Shown here: positions 46,104 to 54,903 of the stretch, piece by piece
Layout: each line of letters starts with the position of its first letter
How positions within the stretch are numbered: the stretch's first letter is position 1
Source: Sphingobacteriales bacterium
GTDB taxonomy: Bacteria > Bacteroidota > Bacteroidia > Chitinophagales > UBA2359
Direction of reading: 5' to 3'
DNA length: 64,000 bases
Assembly: GCA_016700115.1 (NCBI GenBank)
Contig: CP064999.1
Coordinates: forward strand, 1,922,001-1,986,000
The notes under the pieces: generated by a model
Database searches by the model: none
Told to the model about the DNA's origin: nothing
Seen by the model: only the letters and a program-made list of their open reading frames with translations
Position numbers and translations under genes: made by a program

Positions 46104-46790
46104 ATGAAAATGATCAAACAAACACGCTTTTTATCGGCGCTGGTCATGGTTTTCAGTATGGCCTTATTTTTGGCATCCTGTAACGAATGTGCAGATTTGG
46201 AATGTCAAAACGGAGGTGAAGGCAAAGAAGATGCCAATGGCAACTGCTTCTGCGACTGTCCCGCAGGATTTTCCGGAGACAATTGCGAAATTCAGGATTT
46301 GTGCTATAATGTACAATGCCCCACTAACGCAGAATGCGATCCGGAAGATGGAGAATGTTACTGCAACCCCGGTTATGAAGGTAGCGACTGCAGCGAGGAA
46401 ATCCGCAGCAAATACTTCGCCAGCTATAGCGGTCAGGATGTTTGCCCTTCAGGTACCTATACTTACACTGCCAGCATTTTAACCTCTGCTCAGGGTGTAG
46501 AATACATGATTATCCAAGGTTTCGGCGGTTTTGGTAATGCTGCTCCCGATTGCCCGGCTAATCCGTTTAATATTGTCGCCAAAGTGGTCGATTCAGACAA
46601 CTTCCTGGTTCAAGAACAAACCCCCGCTGCTTGCAACCTTCAAATCCGCAGTGGTGATGCAGCCGGTGCTGACAATTTGGGCTTCCGCGACAACGCTACC
46701 GGAATTATCACCCTAACTTATACCGTTTTATTTACCGATGTCAATCCGCCACAAGGTGAAACTTGTGATATGGTACTTACTCCGCTATAG
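46104..46790 (+). CDS. EGF-like-domain lipoprotein
   Basis: 228 residues. Signal peptide with lipobox LASC (ALFLASC, Cys26). Two EGF-like domains follow: CADLECQNGGEGKEDANGNC with CFCDCPAGFSGDNC, and CYNVQCPTNAECDPEDGEC with CYCNPGYEGSDC. The C-terminal ~125 residues form a beta-rich domain of unknown type (VCPSGTYTYTASIL, GVEYMIIQGFGGFG). The protein is probably surface-exposed and attached through lipid. EGF domains are uncommon in bacteria but recurrent in Bacteroidota lipoproteins. Terminators flank the gene on both sides, so it is transcribed alone. Confidence 0.85.
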   Translation: MKMIKQTRFLSALVMVFSMALFLASCNECADLECQNGGEGKEDANGNCFCDCPAGFSGDNCEIQDLCYNVQCPTNAECDPEDGECYCNPGYEGSDCSEEIRSKYFASYSGQDVCPSGTYTYTASILTSAQGVEYMIIQGFGGFGNAAPDCPANPFNIVAKVVDSDNFLVQEQTPAACNLQIRSGDAAGADNLGFRDNATGIITLTYTVLFTDVNPPQGETCDMVLTPL

Positions 46791-46811
46791 TAGTTAGTGC
46801 TTATTACTTTG

Positions 46812-46846
46812 AAAAGGCGATGCTTGTTATGGGCATCGCCTTTTTT
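46812..46846 (+). terminator. rho-independent terminator of the EGF-like gene
   Basis: AAAGGCGATGC pairs with GCATCGCCTTT around a ~9-nt loop, then a T run. 21 nt after the stop. Confidence 0.9.
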
Positions 46847-46893
46847 GTTTTAGATAAATCAGGAACCAAAGCCGGTCATCAACTATTGCTAAA

Positions 46894-47979
46894 TAAGTAT
46901 TACTGCATAAATAGTTTGTATTATTTTGTATTTTTGCGCCTATGGGACGAGTAAACACACCGATACTAAGTGAAACAGGTCGAAAAGAGTTAGAGACACT
47001 GTTTAAAAAATCAGATAACCATAGTTTGCGAAAACGCTGCCAGACAATTTTGTTAAAAGCTGAGGGTCGGCATTCAAAAGATGTAGGAAGCATAGTAGGC
47101 ATGTGTCATGTGAGTGTGAACAGTTGGTTAAAACGGTATAAATCAGATGGGATAGCAGGCTTATACATCAAACCGGGGCGTGGCAAAAAGCCTCTTATTG
47201 ATAAAAAATCGGATGAACATCTTATCTTGGAAGCCGTCAGTCAGCATCGCCAAAAAATTAGCTACCGCCAAGGCAGAATGGGAGGCTTCAAGTGGAAAAG
47301 AAGTAAGCAAGAGCACTTTTAAACGTTTTTTAAAAAGCTTGGGGACGATATAGACGTATAAGAAAGCGTTGCAAAGGAAAGCCTGATGAGCAAATTTATC
47401 AGTCGAAGAAATCGGACTTGCAAGAATTGGAGAAGTTGTCCAAAAAGGGCAGATAGACCTATTTTATGGCGATGAAAGCAGGGTTAGTAGCGAGGGATAT
47501 GTCCCCTACGGCTGGCAATTCCCCGATGAGAAAGTGGCTGTATATACAGAAAAAGGGTACAAAGTCAATATATTTGGCTTGATTAGCAGAACAAATCAAT
47601 GCTATTGGGAAACCACCCAACAGAATATAGATGCCAAGTTTATTGTCAATCATTTGGATAAATTATCGCTTAACATCAGAAAACATACCGTTGTTGTCTT
47701 GGATAATTCCAGTGTCCACCAATCTAAATTATTGAACCTCTTACTGCCTATTTGGCAAAACAGAGGCTTGTTTGTCTTTTTTCTGCCCACTTACTCGCCG
47801 CATTTGAACATCGCCGAAACGATGTGGAGAAAGTTAAAGTGTGAGTGGCTTGTTCCAGAAGATTACCTCGAAAAAGATAGCCTCCTTTATGCTGTCAATC
47901 GTTGTATGGCTAATATAGGCAATCATCTCAAAATCAATTTTAGCCCTTTTAATGCAAACTAAATATGGTCAAGTACTTA
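46894..47979 (+). mobile_element. Decayed IS630-family insertion sequence (~1.09 kb)
   Basis: Imperfect inverted ends of ~21 bp: the left end starts TAAGTATTACTGCATA (46894-46914); the right end, read inward, starts TAAGTACTTGACCATA (47979-47959), about 15 of 21 matching. Both ends start with TA, compatible with the TA target duplication of this family. Between the ends lies a broken transposase. Size fits an IS630 member. Exact borders are tentative. A perfect TATTTTTG box (46929-46936) lies 5 nt before the transposase ATG. Confidence 0.65.
46942..47962 (+). pseudogene. IS630-type transposase broken by several frameshifts
   Basis: The N-terminal part (46942-~47262) codes a winged helix-turn-helix region (RHSKDVGSIVGMCHVSVNSWLKRYKSDGIAGLY). 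The rest continues in other frames: TAKAEWEASSGKEV from ~47264, RYRRIRKRCKGKPDEQ from 47346, and GQIDLFYGDESRV from ~47447 to the end. So at least three small indels separate the parts. The DDE catalytic residues survive in pieces: D in FYGDES, D in VVLDNSSVH, E in HLNIAETMW. No single frame can code an active enzyme. A one-step programmed frameshift, known for some IS630 members, would not be enough to restore it. Confidence 0.85.
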
Positions 47980-48076
47980 ACTGGATTTAGATTTTATTAT
48001 TGAAGAGGGCGAATGTTTAGATTTCACTATCTTTACCACACAATATTTATCTAAATTGACATAATACAACTCAAGG

Positions 48077-48823
48077 ATGACAGGAGCAAAAGAAACATGG
48101 TTTGAAATCTGGTTCAATTCACCTTATTACCACCTGCTATACCAACACAGAGACGACACGGAAGCACAACATCTCATTGACAGGCTGTCCGATTATTTGC
48201 AAATCCCCCCCGAATCAACTATCCTCGATTTAGCCTGCGGAAAAGGCCGTCATGCAAGATACTTAGCTCAAAAAGGATTTGAGGTTTCCGGAATTGACCT
48301 TTCCCCTGAAAGTATTGCACAGGCAAAACAGTTTGAATCAGAAAACCTTCGGTTTTATATTCATGATATGCGGGAGGTATTTCATCCCGATTATTTTCAC
48401 TATATCTTTAACTTTTTTACCAGTTTCGGTTACTTCGAAAATATTGACGATAATTATCAATGTCTGAATGCCATATTCCACCAATTGAAAAACAAGGGAT
48501 ATTTAGTGCTTGATTTTTTTAACACTAATAGGGTGATTGCCAAGTTAGTCGCTTACGAAGAAAAAGAAGTCGAAGGAGTTCGCTTTTTCATCACACGGCG
48601 AGCAACAGCTAATCATATCATCAAAACGATTTCGGTTATAGATGAGTCTAATCAGTTTAGAGCAACCTTTGTTGAGCGGGTTCAGGCACTTACATTGTCC
48701 TGGTTCGAAAAAGCCCTAACAAGTACGGGTTTTACTCTCACCCAAACATGGGGTAATTACGAGTTAGACCCTTATTCTCCCCAGGATTCTGAAAGATTGA
48801 TTTTGTTGGCGCAAAAAGGGTAA
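48077..48823 (+). CDS. Class I SAM-dependent methyltransferase
   Basis: 248 residues. Rossmann-fold methyltransferase with motif I ILDLACGKGRHARYLA at ~48-63, followed by VSGIDLSPESIAQAK (motif II with the acidic residue) and FTSFGYFENIDDN. Starts at the ATG after the decayed IS. The substrate cannot be predicted; small-molecule methyltransferases of this kind are common. Not obviously part of the Septu-like pair 130 nt downstream, but adjacency and strand allow a link. Confidence 0.9.
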   Translation: MTGAKETWFEIWFNSPYYHLLYQHRDDTEAQHLIDRLSDYLQIPPESTILDLACGKGRHARYLAQKGFEVSGIDLSPESIAQAKQFESENLRFYIHDMREVFHPDYFHYIFNFFTSFGYFENIDDNYQCLNAIFHQLKNKGYLVLDFFNTNRVIAKLVAYEEKEVEGVRFFITRRATANHIIKTISVIDESNQFRATFVERVQALTLSWFEKALTSTGFTLTQTWGNYELDPYSPQDSERLILLAQKG

Positions 48824-48903
48824 GTAAATCCGAATAAGCTGTCTAATCCCGATTATTGAATATAAAAGAGCAGGGTATCTGTTTCTTTCGTTTTCCAGAT
48901 AAA

Positions 48904-48932
48904 TTTGAAAACCAATAAAAAAGGTAATTTTG
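48904..48932 (+). promoter_or_regulatory. Promoter of the Septu-like pair (TTTG-N17-TAATTTTG)
   Basis: -33 element TTTG at 48904-48907, spacer of exactly 17 nt, -7 element TAATTTTG at 48925-48932. It is the best-formed Bacteroidota-type promoter in the window and leaves about 20 nt to the ATG at 48953, supporting that start and independent expression of the two-gene module. Confidence 0.65.
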
Positions 48933-48952
48933 CCCAACAAAGCATAAGTTTT

Positions 48953-50233
48953 ATGGACGAAGTTTTTTTGAGAAAGCTGCAAATAACCAATTTCAAGTGT
49001 TTTCAAAATTTGAATTTTGAACTTGAAAGCGGAATGAATATAGTTTATGGGTTAAACGCATCTGGGAAAACTGCCATTTTGGAGGCAATTTCGATAGCGG
49101 CAGGAAGTTTCTTTATGAAGTTGTCTGAAGTTGAAAAAAGGGATATAGAAAAAACGGATATTCGGCTGTTTGCCACAAGTAATTCCCGCTTGCCCGAATA
49201 TCAGGTGCCGGTTGAGATAGAAGCAACCGGATATGTAATGAAGCAACTAATTTCGTGGAAGAGAACATTAAATACCATCGAAGGTGGAATTACATCAATT
49301 TTTGCCAAAGAAATGGCCGATCTATCTTCAAAAGCAGCGAGCATTGTACAACATGGTGAAAATACCGATTTACCTGTGATTGCCTATTTTTCTACACAAC
49401 GCTTGTTTGTACCTCGACGTGAAAGCGAAAAAAAACCAATCGGCCGCCTTAGTGCATATTATAACGCCCTTAATGCTACGAACATAAAGAAGCACATACA
49501 ACTGTGGTTTAAAGATGCTGAGTTTGAACAGTACCAAATGCGGCAGACAAATCCCGATTACACCAATTCCACTCTTGAAGGGTTAAAAAAGCTATTATTG
49601 CAAAATTTTACGGAGTGGCAAAACATCTATTACTATGAACCGGAAACAGACAGCAGGCTCGATAAAGGGTTGTTTTTCCAACTCAAAAACGGTGATATAA
49701 TACCCGAAAAATTATTGAGCGACGGATATAGAAATTTCTTGTGGCTAATTTTGGAAATAGCATGGCGCTGTTATACAATCAACCCGTTTTTGAAAGAGGA
49801 TGCCCCGAAAAAAACTAAAGGCATTATACTAATAGACGAAATAGATTTGCATTTACATCCCAAATGGCAACAGAAAATTGCAGATGTCTTAACCGAGAAT
49901 TTCCCCAATTTACAGTTTGTCGTAACTACTCACAGCCCCATTGTACTAAGTTCGCAAAAAGCAAATGTATTCTTATTGAATGAGTACAAATTAAAGCGAT
50001 GTGGCAGTTTCTTCGGGATGAAGCCTTCTTATGTTTTGGAGGTTTTTATGGGTTTAAACGAACGCCTCCCGAACCATTTATCGGAAATTAACCGGTATTT
50101 TCAACTTATAAATGATGGCCTCGGTAAATCTGATGAAGCATTGCGTATCCGTAAAAAATTATCAGACGAAATTCCAAAAGGAGACCCTTTGTTTTCAGAA
50201 GCCGATGCGCTGATAGAATTTTTGGCATTATAA
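48953..50233 (+). CDS. ptuA: AAA ATPase of a Septu-like (PtuA) defence pair
   Basis: 426 residues from the ATG at 48953; an earlier TTG at 48905 lies upstream of the -33 box and is rejected. RecF/SMC-like ATPase: LQITNFKCFQ start, Walker A GLNASGKT at 33-40, signature-like LLSDGYRNFLWL at ~273-284, Walker B GIILIDEIDLHLHPKWQ (Asp295, Glu296), then TTHSPIVL with the switch His. This is AAA_21-like architecture as found in PtuA and OLD-type ATPases. It is followed after 9 nt by an HNH gene of PtuB pattern. PtuA-PtuB (Septu) is an established anti-phage system; no retron reverse transcriptase is encoded nearby, so this would be the stand-alone type. Confidence 0.75.
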   Translation: MDEVFLRKLQITNFKCFQNLNFELESGMNIVYGLNASGKTAILEAISIAAGSFFMKLSEVEKRDIEKTDIRLFATSNSRLPEYQVPVEIEATGYVMKQLISWKRTLNTIEGGITSIFAKEMADLSSKAASIVQHGENTDLPVIAYFSTQRLFVPRRESEKKPIGRLSAYYNALNATNIKKHIQLWFKDAEFEQYQMRQTNPDYTNSTLEGLKKLLLQNFTEWQNIYYYEPETDSRLDKGLFFQLKNGDIIPEKLLSDGYRNFLWLILEIAWRCYTINPFLKEDAPKKTKGIILIDEIDLHLHPKWQQKIADVLTENFPNLQFVVTTHSPIVLSSQKANVFLLNEYKLKRCGSFFGMKPSYVLEVFMGLNERLPNHLSEINRYFQLINDGLGKSDEALRIRKKLSDEIPKGDPLFSEADALIEFLAL

Positions 50234-50242
50234 TCCTACCAA

Positions 50243-50983
50243 ATGATTTACATTAGCAAACAGCTTCAAACTCCCGAATCGTTTGTTGAGGCTATGGCCG
50301 ATATTACTTCCTTCGCTGAGTTGCAGGGCAAACCGAGAGAACGAATAATCGGTCTTCTGCTTGAGGAACAAGGAGGTTTGTGTGTCTATTGCGAGCGCGC
50401 TTATATGAAAGTTGGCGGAGAAAGAGTCTTTACGGCAACCATAGAACATTTTCTACCGCAAAGCATTTTCCCGCAATTAGAATTGAGCTATTTCAATCTG
50501 TTTGTTGTCTGCAACACTTGCAACAATGCCAAATCCAATCACATAATACCTCCTTATATTTTTGATACGAGGTTTAAACCGTTTGGGCTTAAAAAGAACG
50601 ACAAAGGTATAAATCCGGTTTATGAGTTGAAAGACGGAAAATGCTTTATTGCTGTGCCAATGGCTAAATCTTATGGCGATAGCCCTGCTCATTACAGCGC
50701 TTATTTGTTACAAAATACATTTGACCTGTTGAGATTAAACAGATATTTGCCTGATGATAAAGATATTTCGGACAAAGGTTCTCTTATCCACCAAAGAGCA
50801 GCTATTTGGAAAGAATTGCAATACCAATTCAATGGGCTTTCTAATCAGAGACTAACCGAAAAATACGAAGCCTTGAAAGAGAAAAGCCCCCCATATCCCG
50901 AATTTATCGGATTGTTGGCATTTTTATTTGAAAAGGTAATGCTAAAACGCAATATCCACATAACGGAACAGCCTGTTACGTAA
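50243..50983 (+). CDS. ptuB: HNH endonuclease of a Septu-like (PtuB) defence pair
   Basis: 246 residues. CVYCE (Cys47, Cys50), IEHFLPQS with Glu68-His69, then CNTCNNAKSNH (Cys90, Cys93, Asn94, His100). Two CxxC pairs hold the zinc-finger-like HNH fold and the E-H / N / H residues are in the right places. The pattern 'IEHF...NLF..C..CN..K' matches PtuB, annotated as retron Ec78-type HNH (TIGR02646-like). It follows ptuA by 9 nt and shares its promoter. Presumably cuts phage or host DNA when the ATPase is activated. Convergent with PorP/SprF, 10 nt gap. Confidence 0.75.
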   Translation: MIYISKQLQTPESFVEAMADITSFAELQGKPRERIIGLLLEEQGGLCVYCERAYMKVGGERVFTATIEHFLPQSIFPQLELSYFNLFVVCNTCNNAKSNHIIPPYIFDTRFKPFGLKKNDKGINPVYELKDGKCFIAVPMAKSYGDSPAHYSAYLLQNTFDLLRLNRYLPDDKDISDKGSLIHQRAAIWKELQYQFNGLSNQRLTEKYEALKEKSPPYPEFIGLLAFLFEKVMLKRNIHITEQPVT

Positions 50984-50993
50984 TTTTCACCAC

Positions 50994-52055
50994 TTAAAAC
51001 CTCGGACAGTTAATGGCCCCCTGACGGACAGACCTTACCCTGCCGGTATAGACAAATGTGATTTCCGGTCCACCTCTTCCGTTATTTGCCGTGGTCAGAT
51101 CAGTAAACAAGGTAATGTCGTAGCTAACCCCGAGACTGAAGTTTTCGTAGTCCACTTTGCCTGCAACAACCAGGGCATTCAGTCCCGCAGCCCGATTGAT
51201 ATCTCTGGAAGTACGCAACCATACTCCGATATTAAAAGCCTTATCCAACCCGGATTGTCTGTTGGTTGAAAATATATATCGGGCAAAACTGCCGACATCT
51301 AATTTAAACAAGGGTCCTTGTTGAATATAAAATGCTGTGGGCAATACGTCCCATTTTGCCGCTACCGGAAAACTGCCACCGACTTGTGCCGAAACTTTAT
51401 TTTTAAAACGGTCTTCCGCTTCGCTTACACTTATATCAGGCTTATTGAGATGATACATGCCGAAACCGGCAAAAATGTTTTTTCGGGAACTGACAGCGCG
51501 GTAGAATACAGCCCCTGCTCCGAGGTGAAGCCGTGTGCGGTTTTGTGCTTCAATAATATCAGAGGTAGGCAGATTTGGATTAAAACCTGAACCGTCAGAC
51601 TGGTCTCCAAACCGCGCATTATTCAGGTCAAAATTGCGTTGATTTATCCCACCTTGCACCCCTAAGGAAAGGTATGTTTCGGTAGCAAGGGCTAAATTAT
51701 AAGCCAATGAAGCATCCACATAGTTTGTATTCCAGTTCAGGTCGCCTGCCCGGTCATTATACAGTACCAATCCGGCAGCAAACCGGTCTTTTTCAAACAA
51801 ACCGGGGAAAGCCATATCGGCGGAAATACTCATTGTTCTGAAAGAAACACCCGGCATAATTGCAGCCCATTGATTTCGGTATATCGCTGCAATTCGCACA
51901 TCTCCGTTCATCAAACCCGTCATACCAGGATTTATGAGCAATGGTGTCGCATAATTTTGAGAAAAATGAATGTCCTGTGCTTGTAGTTTTTTGTTAAAAC
52001 TAAATGCCAAAGCGAGCAGGAGTATCAGATATGGTTTGTATATGGTTCGTAACAT
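50994..52055 (-). CDS. PorP/SprF-family T9SS membrane protein
   Basis: 353 residues from the ATG at 52055, giving a clean signal peptide (ILLLALAFSFNKKLQAQ). Family start QDIHFSQNYATPLLINPGMTG, conserved RIAAIYRNQW and YVDASLAYNL, and an outer-membrane beta-barrel with a GxSYDI-type end (LGVSYDITLFT). PorP/SprF proteins are membrane partners of T9SS cargo and are often encoded directly after a type B (gliding-motility-associated) cargo; here the cargo gene at 52128-53921 precedes it on the same strand, 72 nt away. Role is probably to hold or guide that cargo at the outer membrane. Confidence 0.9.
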   Translation of the reverse strand: MLRTIYKPYLILLLALAFSFNKKLQAQDIHFSQNYATPLLINPGMTGLMNGDVRIAAIYRNQWAAIMPGVSFRTMSISADMAFPGLFEKDRFAAGLVLYNDRAGDLNWNTNYVDASLAYNLALATETYLSLGVQGGINQRNFDLNNARFGDQSDGSGFNPNLPTSDIIEAQNRTRLHLGAGAVFYRAVSSRKNIFAGFGMYHLNKPDISVSEAEDRFKNKVSAQVGGSFPVAAKWDVLPTAFYIQQGPLFKLDVGSFARYIFSTNRQSGLDKAFNIGVWLRTSRDINRAAGLNALVVAGKVDYENFSLGVSYDITLFTDLTTANNGRGGPEITFVYTGRVRSVRQGAINCPRF

Positions 52056-52127
52056 GATGTTTTCTTTAAGGATTTGCCAAAGTTGATGAAGCATAAAGAA
52101 GGGTGCAGGTACAAAACGATGTTGCGG

Positions 52128-53921
52128 TTAGTGTACTAAGGTGATGTTGCCGCTGAAAAGTTTGGTTTGATTGTCAAAATAGGTGACTAATAGCGTATAG
52201 ACAAAAACACCGGAATTGAGCATTTCCCCGTTTACCGTTCCATCCCATTCTTCAGAAATATCAGTGGAAAAAAACACCTTCCCACCCCACCGGTCATAAA
52301 TGTTTAATTCTATAGCCGCAATCCCCACTCCTGTAATGACTAACTTGTCGTTTCGTCCGTCTCCGTTGGGCGTAAATATGTTCGGAACAAACACATTCCG
52401 GTCATCAATCACTGTGATTGTAACTTCATCCGAACCGGTACAGCCGTTGTTGTCCCCAGCAATCACCGTGTATGATGTGGTCTGTTGAGGAGCAGCAACC
52501 GGGCTTTCACAATCCGAACAACTTAAAGAAGCTGCATTTAACCATGTAAAAGTGCTGATATTGCCGGTTGAACTTGTGGCTGAAGTCTGTAATGTTACTT
52601 CGCTGCCTCGGGTGATAATCTGATCGGAAATGGTCGAAACTTCAACACTTCCAATATCTGTGGTTTGGGTAAGGGGGGGTATCGTACAAGGTAAACCTGA
52701 AATTTGAAGGGTGATATCCTGAGTGCCGGCTGAATTCCACTGAACTGCGATGGTATTGCCATTGTCAGAAACGATATTGCCGTTTGTTACTGTCCAGTTC
52801 AGAATTGCCCCTGTAGGCAAACTTGCACCATCATAGACAATTGTGTCATTTATTCCTAAGCATCCTCCTGCATTCAGGTGTGAAAATGAAATATTCACCA
52901 TAGCTGCTTGTATCGTTTTATCAACTGTCTGATTGAGGCATGGAACATTAGTGATATTCAGACTGATGTCTTTGCTGCCTTGCGTAGGCCAATTGACGAT
53001 CATGGTATCGCCGCCATTGTAAGTGATGATAGCATCCGCAAGTGTCCAGTTATAGACCGGATTAAAGGCTGCCGGTATTGGTGTGCCGGTATATACGAGC
53101 GTATCGGTATTAGTAGTATTGCAAATACTGCTAAGAGAAACAAAGTCAGGGATTATGTTTACATCCACCACTTCCACAGTTACCGTCAGTGAATTGGAGC
53201 AGATTCCCGAGAAATCGGTATAAGAATGAGTGATTTGGTGAAATCCCGGTCCGGCCAAGGCAGGGTCGAAGGTATTAAGTCCGGTAACACCCGTACCGGA
53301 AAAATCACTATCTCCCGGGGCGAAGTTTGTGGCTATCAGCAAAGATGGGGCATCGGTAAGGCAATATTGCGCCTGCCATCCGGTAAAATCCATGTTCGGG
53401 GTGGGTAAAACATTCAGGGTAATTTCGTCTGAACTGACACATCCGTTTGCAGGATCTATATAATTGTATTGAATTTGGTGAATACCGGCACCCCATATTA
53501 AAGGGTCGAAAACATTGGTCGAAACGGTGCCATTGATTAAAAAAGAGGCACCCGGAATTGCCCCTAAATTTCCTGTCAGGTTAACCGGGCTGCTGTTCTG
53601 ACATAAAAAAGGATTGGACGGCTCAAGGATCTGTGCAGTTTGTCCGGGAGCACTGACAATGACAATCTGCGTACAGCTTCCGCCCGTAGGGGTATTATAT
53701 GTAACCGGATAAGACCCGGGAGTGATTGGGCTAAAGGTTGTTCCAATGACTCCGGCAGTAGGAGAGAAGTTGCCCCCCGGAGGTGTTCCTGCCAATTGCA
53801 AGGGCAATTGAGCAGTACAAATAAAAAAGGGTGGGTTTTGCCCGCCAAGCGTCATGCTGCATTGTCCGAAGCAGATATGGGTTATCAGAGATGCTGCAAT
53901 TAAGAGCGCTATTTTTTTCAT
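52128..53921 (-). CDS. Secreted PKD/Ig-like protein with T9SS type B C-terminal domain
   Basis: 597 residues from the ATG at 53921, with signal peptide (IAASLITHICFGQ). Several PKD/Ig-like repeats in the middle (GASFLINGTVST, NMDFTGWQAQYCL, NWTLADAIITYNGGD). The end (~505-597) is the gliding-motility-associated C-terminal domain, type B: VFVPNIFTPNGDGRNDKLVI, LNIYDRWGGKVFF, LNSGVFVYTL. Such proteins are secreted by T9SS and depend on the PorP/SprF protein encoded next to them. No enzymatic domain is seen. Confidence 0.9.
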   Translation of the reverse strand: MKKIALLIAASLITHICFGQCSMTLGGQNPPFFICTAQLPLQLAGTPPGGNFSPTAGVIGTTFSPITPGSYPVTYNTPTGGSCTQIVIVSAPGQTAQILEPSNPFLCQNSSPVNLTGNLGAIPGASFLINGTVSTNVFDPLIWGAGIHQIQYNYIDPANGCVSSDEITLNVLPTPNMDFTGWQAQYCLTDAPSLLIATNFAPGDSDFSGTGVTGLNTFDPALAGPGFHQITHSYTDFSGICSNSLTVTVEVVDVNIIPDFVSLSSICNTTNTDTLVYTGTPIPAAFNPVYNWTLADAIITYNGGDTMIVNWPTQGSKDISLNITNVPCLNQTVDKTIQAAMVNISFSHLNAGGCLGINDTIVYDGASLPTGAILNWTVTNGNIVSDNGNTIAVQWNSAGTQDITLQISGLPCTIPPLTQTTDIGSVEVSTISDQIITRGSEVTLQTSATSSTGNISTFTWLNAASLSCSDCESPVAAPQQTTSYTVIAGDNNGCTGSDEVTITVIDDRNVFVPNIFTPNGDGRNDKLVITGVGIAAIELNIYDRWGGKVFFSTDISEEWDGTVNGEMLNSGVFVYTLLVTYFDNQTKLFSGNITLVH

Positions 53922-54217
53922 GAATATAAGGGTGATTACAAGTGAAAACAACCGTAACCCATAGAATAGCTTGACTATCAGTTTTTATATTCCATAGATG
54001 GTTTTGAAACGGCAATGCTTTAAAGATAAAGGTTTGTTGCAGGTGAACTTTGGATGTAAGGAAGAATAAGCAAATTTCATACCCAAAATTAAACCCTGCG
54101 GTGCAAAAAATGATGCTTTTTAGTATGTACAAATAATATGTTACTGAATTATGACAAAGAGAGGGCTCAAATTCCGATAATTGAAATTTGTTTGAAAATA
54201 AAACCTTTAAAATCAGG

Positions 54218-54814
54218 TTACTGGTCATCATTGTCAGATGCCGGAGAGTTCAGATGTTGAGCCATGGCATCAAGCTGATGGTAGAAGTCTTCCCCATATT
54301 TGCGTACAAGCGGCTCTTTTAAAAACACATATACAGGCACTTTCAGTTTTTTACCTAATTTACAGGCAGCCTTGCAAATACTCCAACGTTCATAGTTGAC
54401 GGCTTCATAATCATTGTTGAATTTACTAATTCGTATGGGGTAAAGGTGGCAGGAAATTGGTTTTGGAAAATCAATCACCCCTGCCTCAAAAGCTTTCTGT
54501 ATTCCGCAAAGTGCTACGCCGGCCTGATCATATACCACATAAGCGCAAGCAGCCCCGTGAATTAAGGTGGTGGTAAAACCCAATTCTTCATCGTGAACAT
54601 AAAGTCCTTCGCGGGCAATTGCAGCCTTTCCTTCATCGGTCAAAAACGGCTCAACCAACGGGTAAATGTCTTCCAAAATTCCAAGTTCTTCATCCTCTAA
54701 TTTTGCGCCGGCATCGCCTTTAACACAACAATCGCCCTTACAAACATTGAGATTGCAAACAAATTGCTCTTTCACGACCTCATCACTGATGATCGTATTT
54801 CCGATAATAAGCAT
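54218..54814 (-). CDS. DUF3109-family cysteine-rich protein
   Basis: 198 residues from the ATG at 54814; the longer frame would start inside the radical SAM terminator region. Cysteines cluster at the N-terminus (CNLNVCKGDCC at 20-30) and reappear in CHLYPIR and CKAACKL. This is the pattern of DUF3109, related to YkgJ-type zinc/iron-chelating proteins. Biochemical role unknown. It follows the radical SAM gene closely and has its own promoter, so co-regulation is possible but not required. Confidence 0.75.
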   Translation of the reverse strand: MLIIGNTIISDEVVKEQFVCNLNVCKGDCCVKGDAGAKLEDEELGILEDIYPLVEPFLTDEGKAAIAREGLYVHDEELGFTTTLIHGAACAYVVYDQAGVALCGIQKAFEAGVIDFPKPISCHLYPIRISKFNNDYEAVNYERWSICKAACKLGKKLKVPVYVFLKEPLVRKYGEDFYHQLDAMAQHLNSPASDNDDQ

Positions 54815-54847
54815 TTCAATTTTATATTGGTAAGTATAAATACGGTA

Positions 54848-54883
54848 CAAAGATAAGCCAATTGTCGGAATAGACAGGCCAAA
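54848..54883 (-). promoter_or_regulatory. Promoter of the DUF3109 gene (TTTG-N24-TATCTTTG)
   Basis: On the minus strand, TTTG at 54883-54880, 24 nt, then a perfect TATCTTTG at 54855-54848, 33 nt before the ATG at 54814. Confidence 0.5.
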
Positions 54884-54903
54884 CCAATTTCCGGACATCC
54901 GGA

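Noticed and set aside
46942..47962. IS630 transposase expressed by programmed frameshifting
   Set aside because: At least three separate frame changes are needed; a programmed shift would explain only one.
48953..50983. Retron (Ec78-type) including the PtuA/PtuB pair
   Set aside because: No reverse transcriptase gene or recognisable msr/msd region lies near the pair.
53731..54231. Additional minus-strand reading frame between the type B cargo and DUF3109
   Set aside because: Its protein shows no domain, signal or composition of a real gene and overlaps the 5' end of the cargo gene in another frame.
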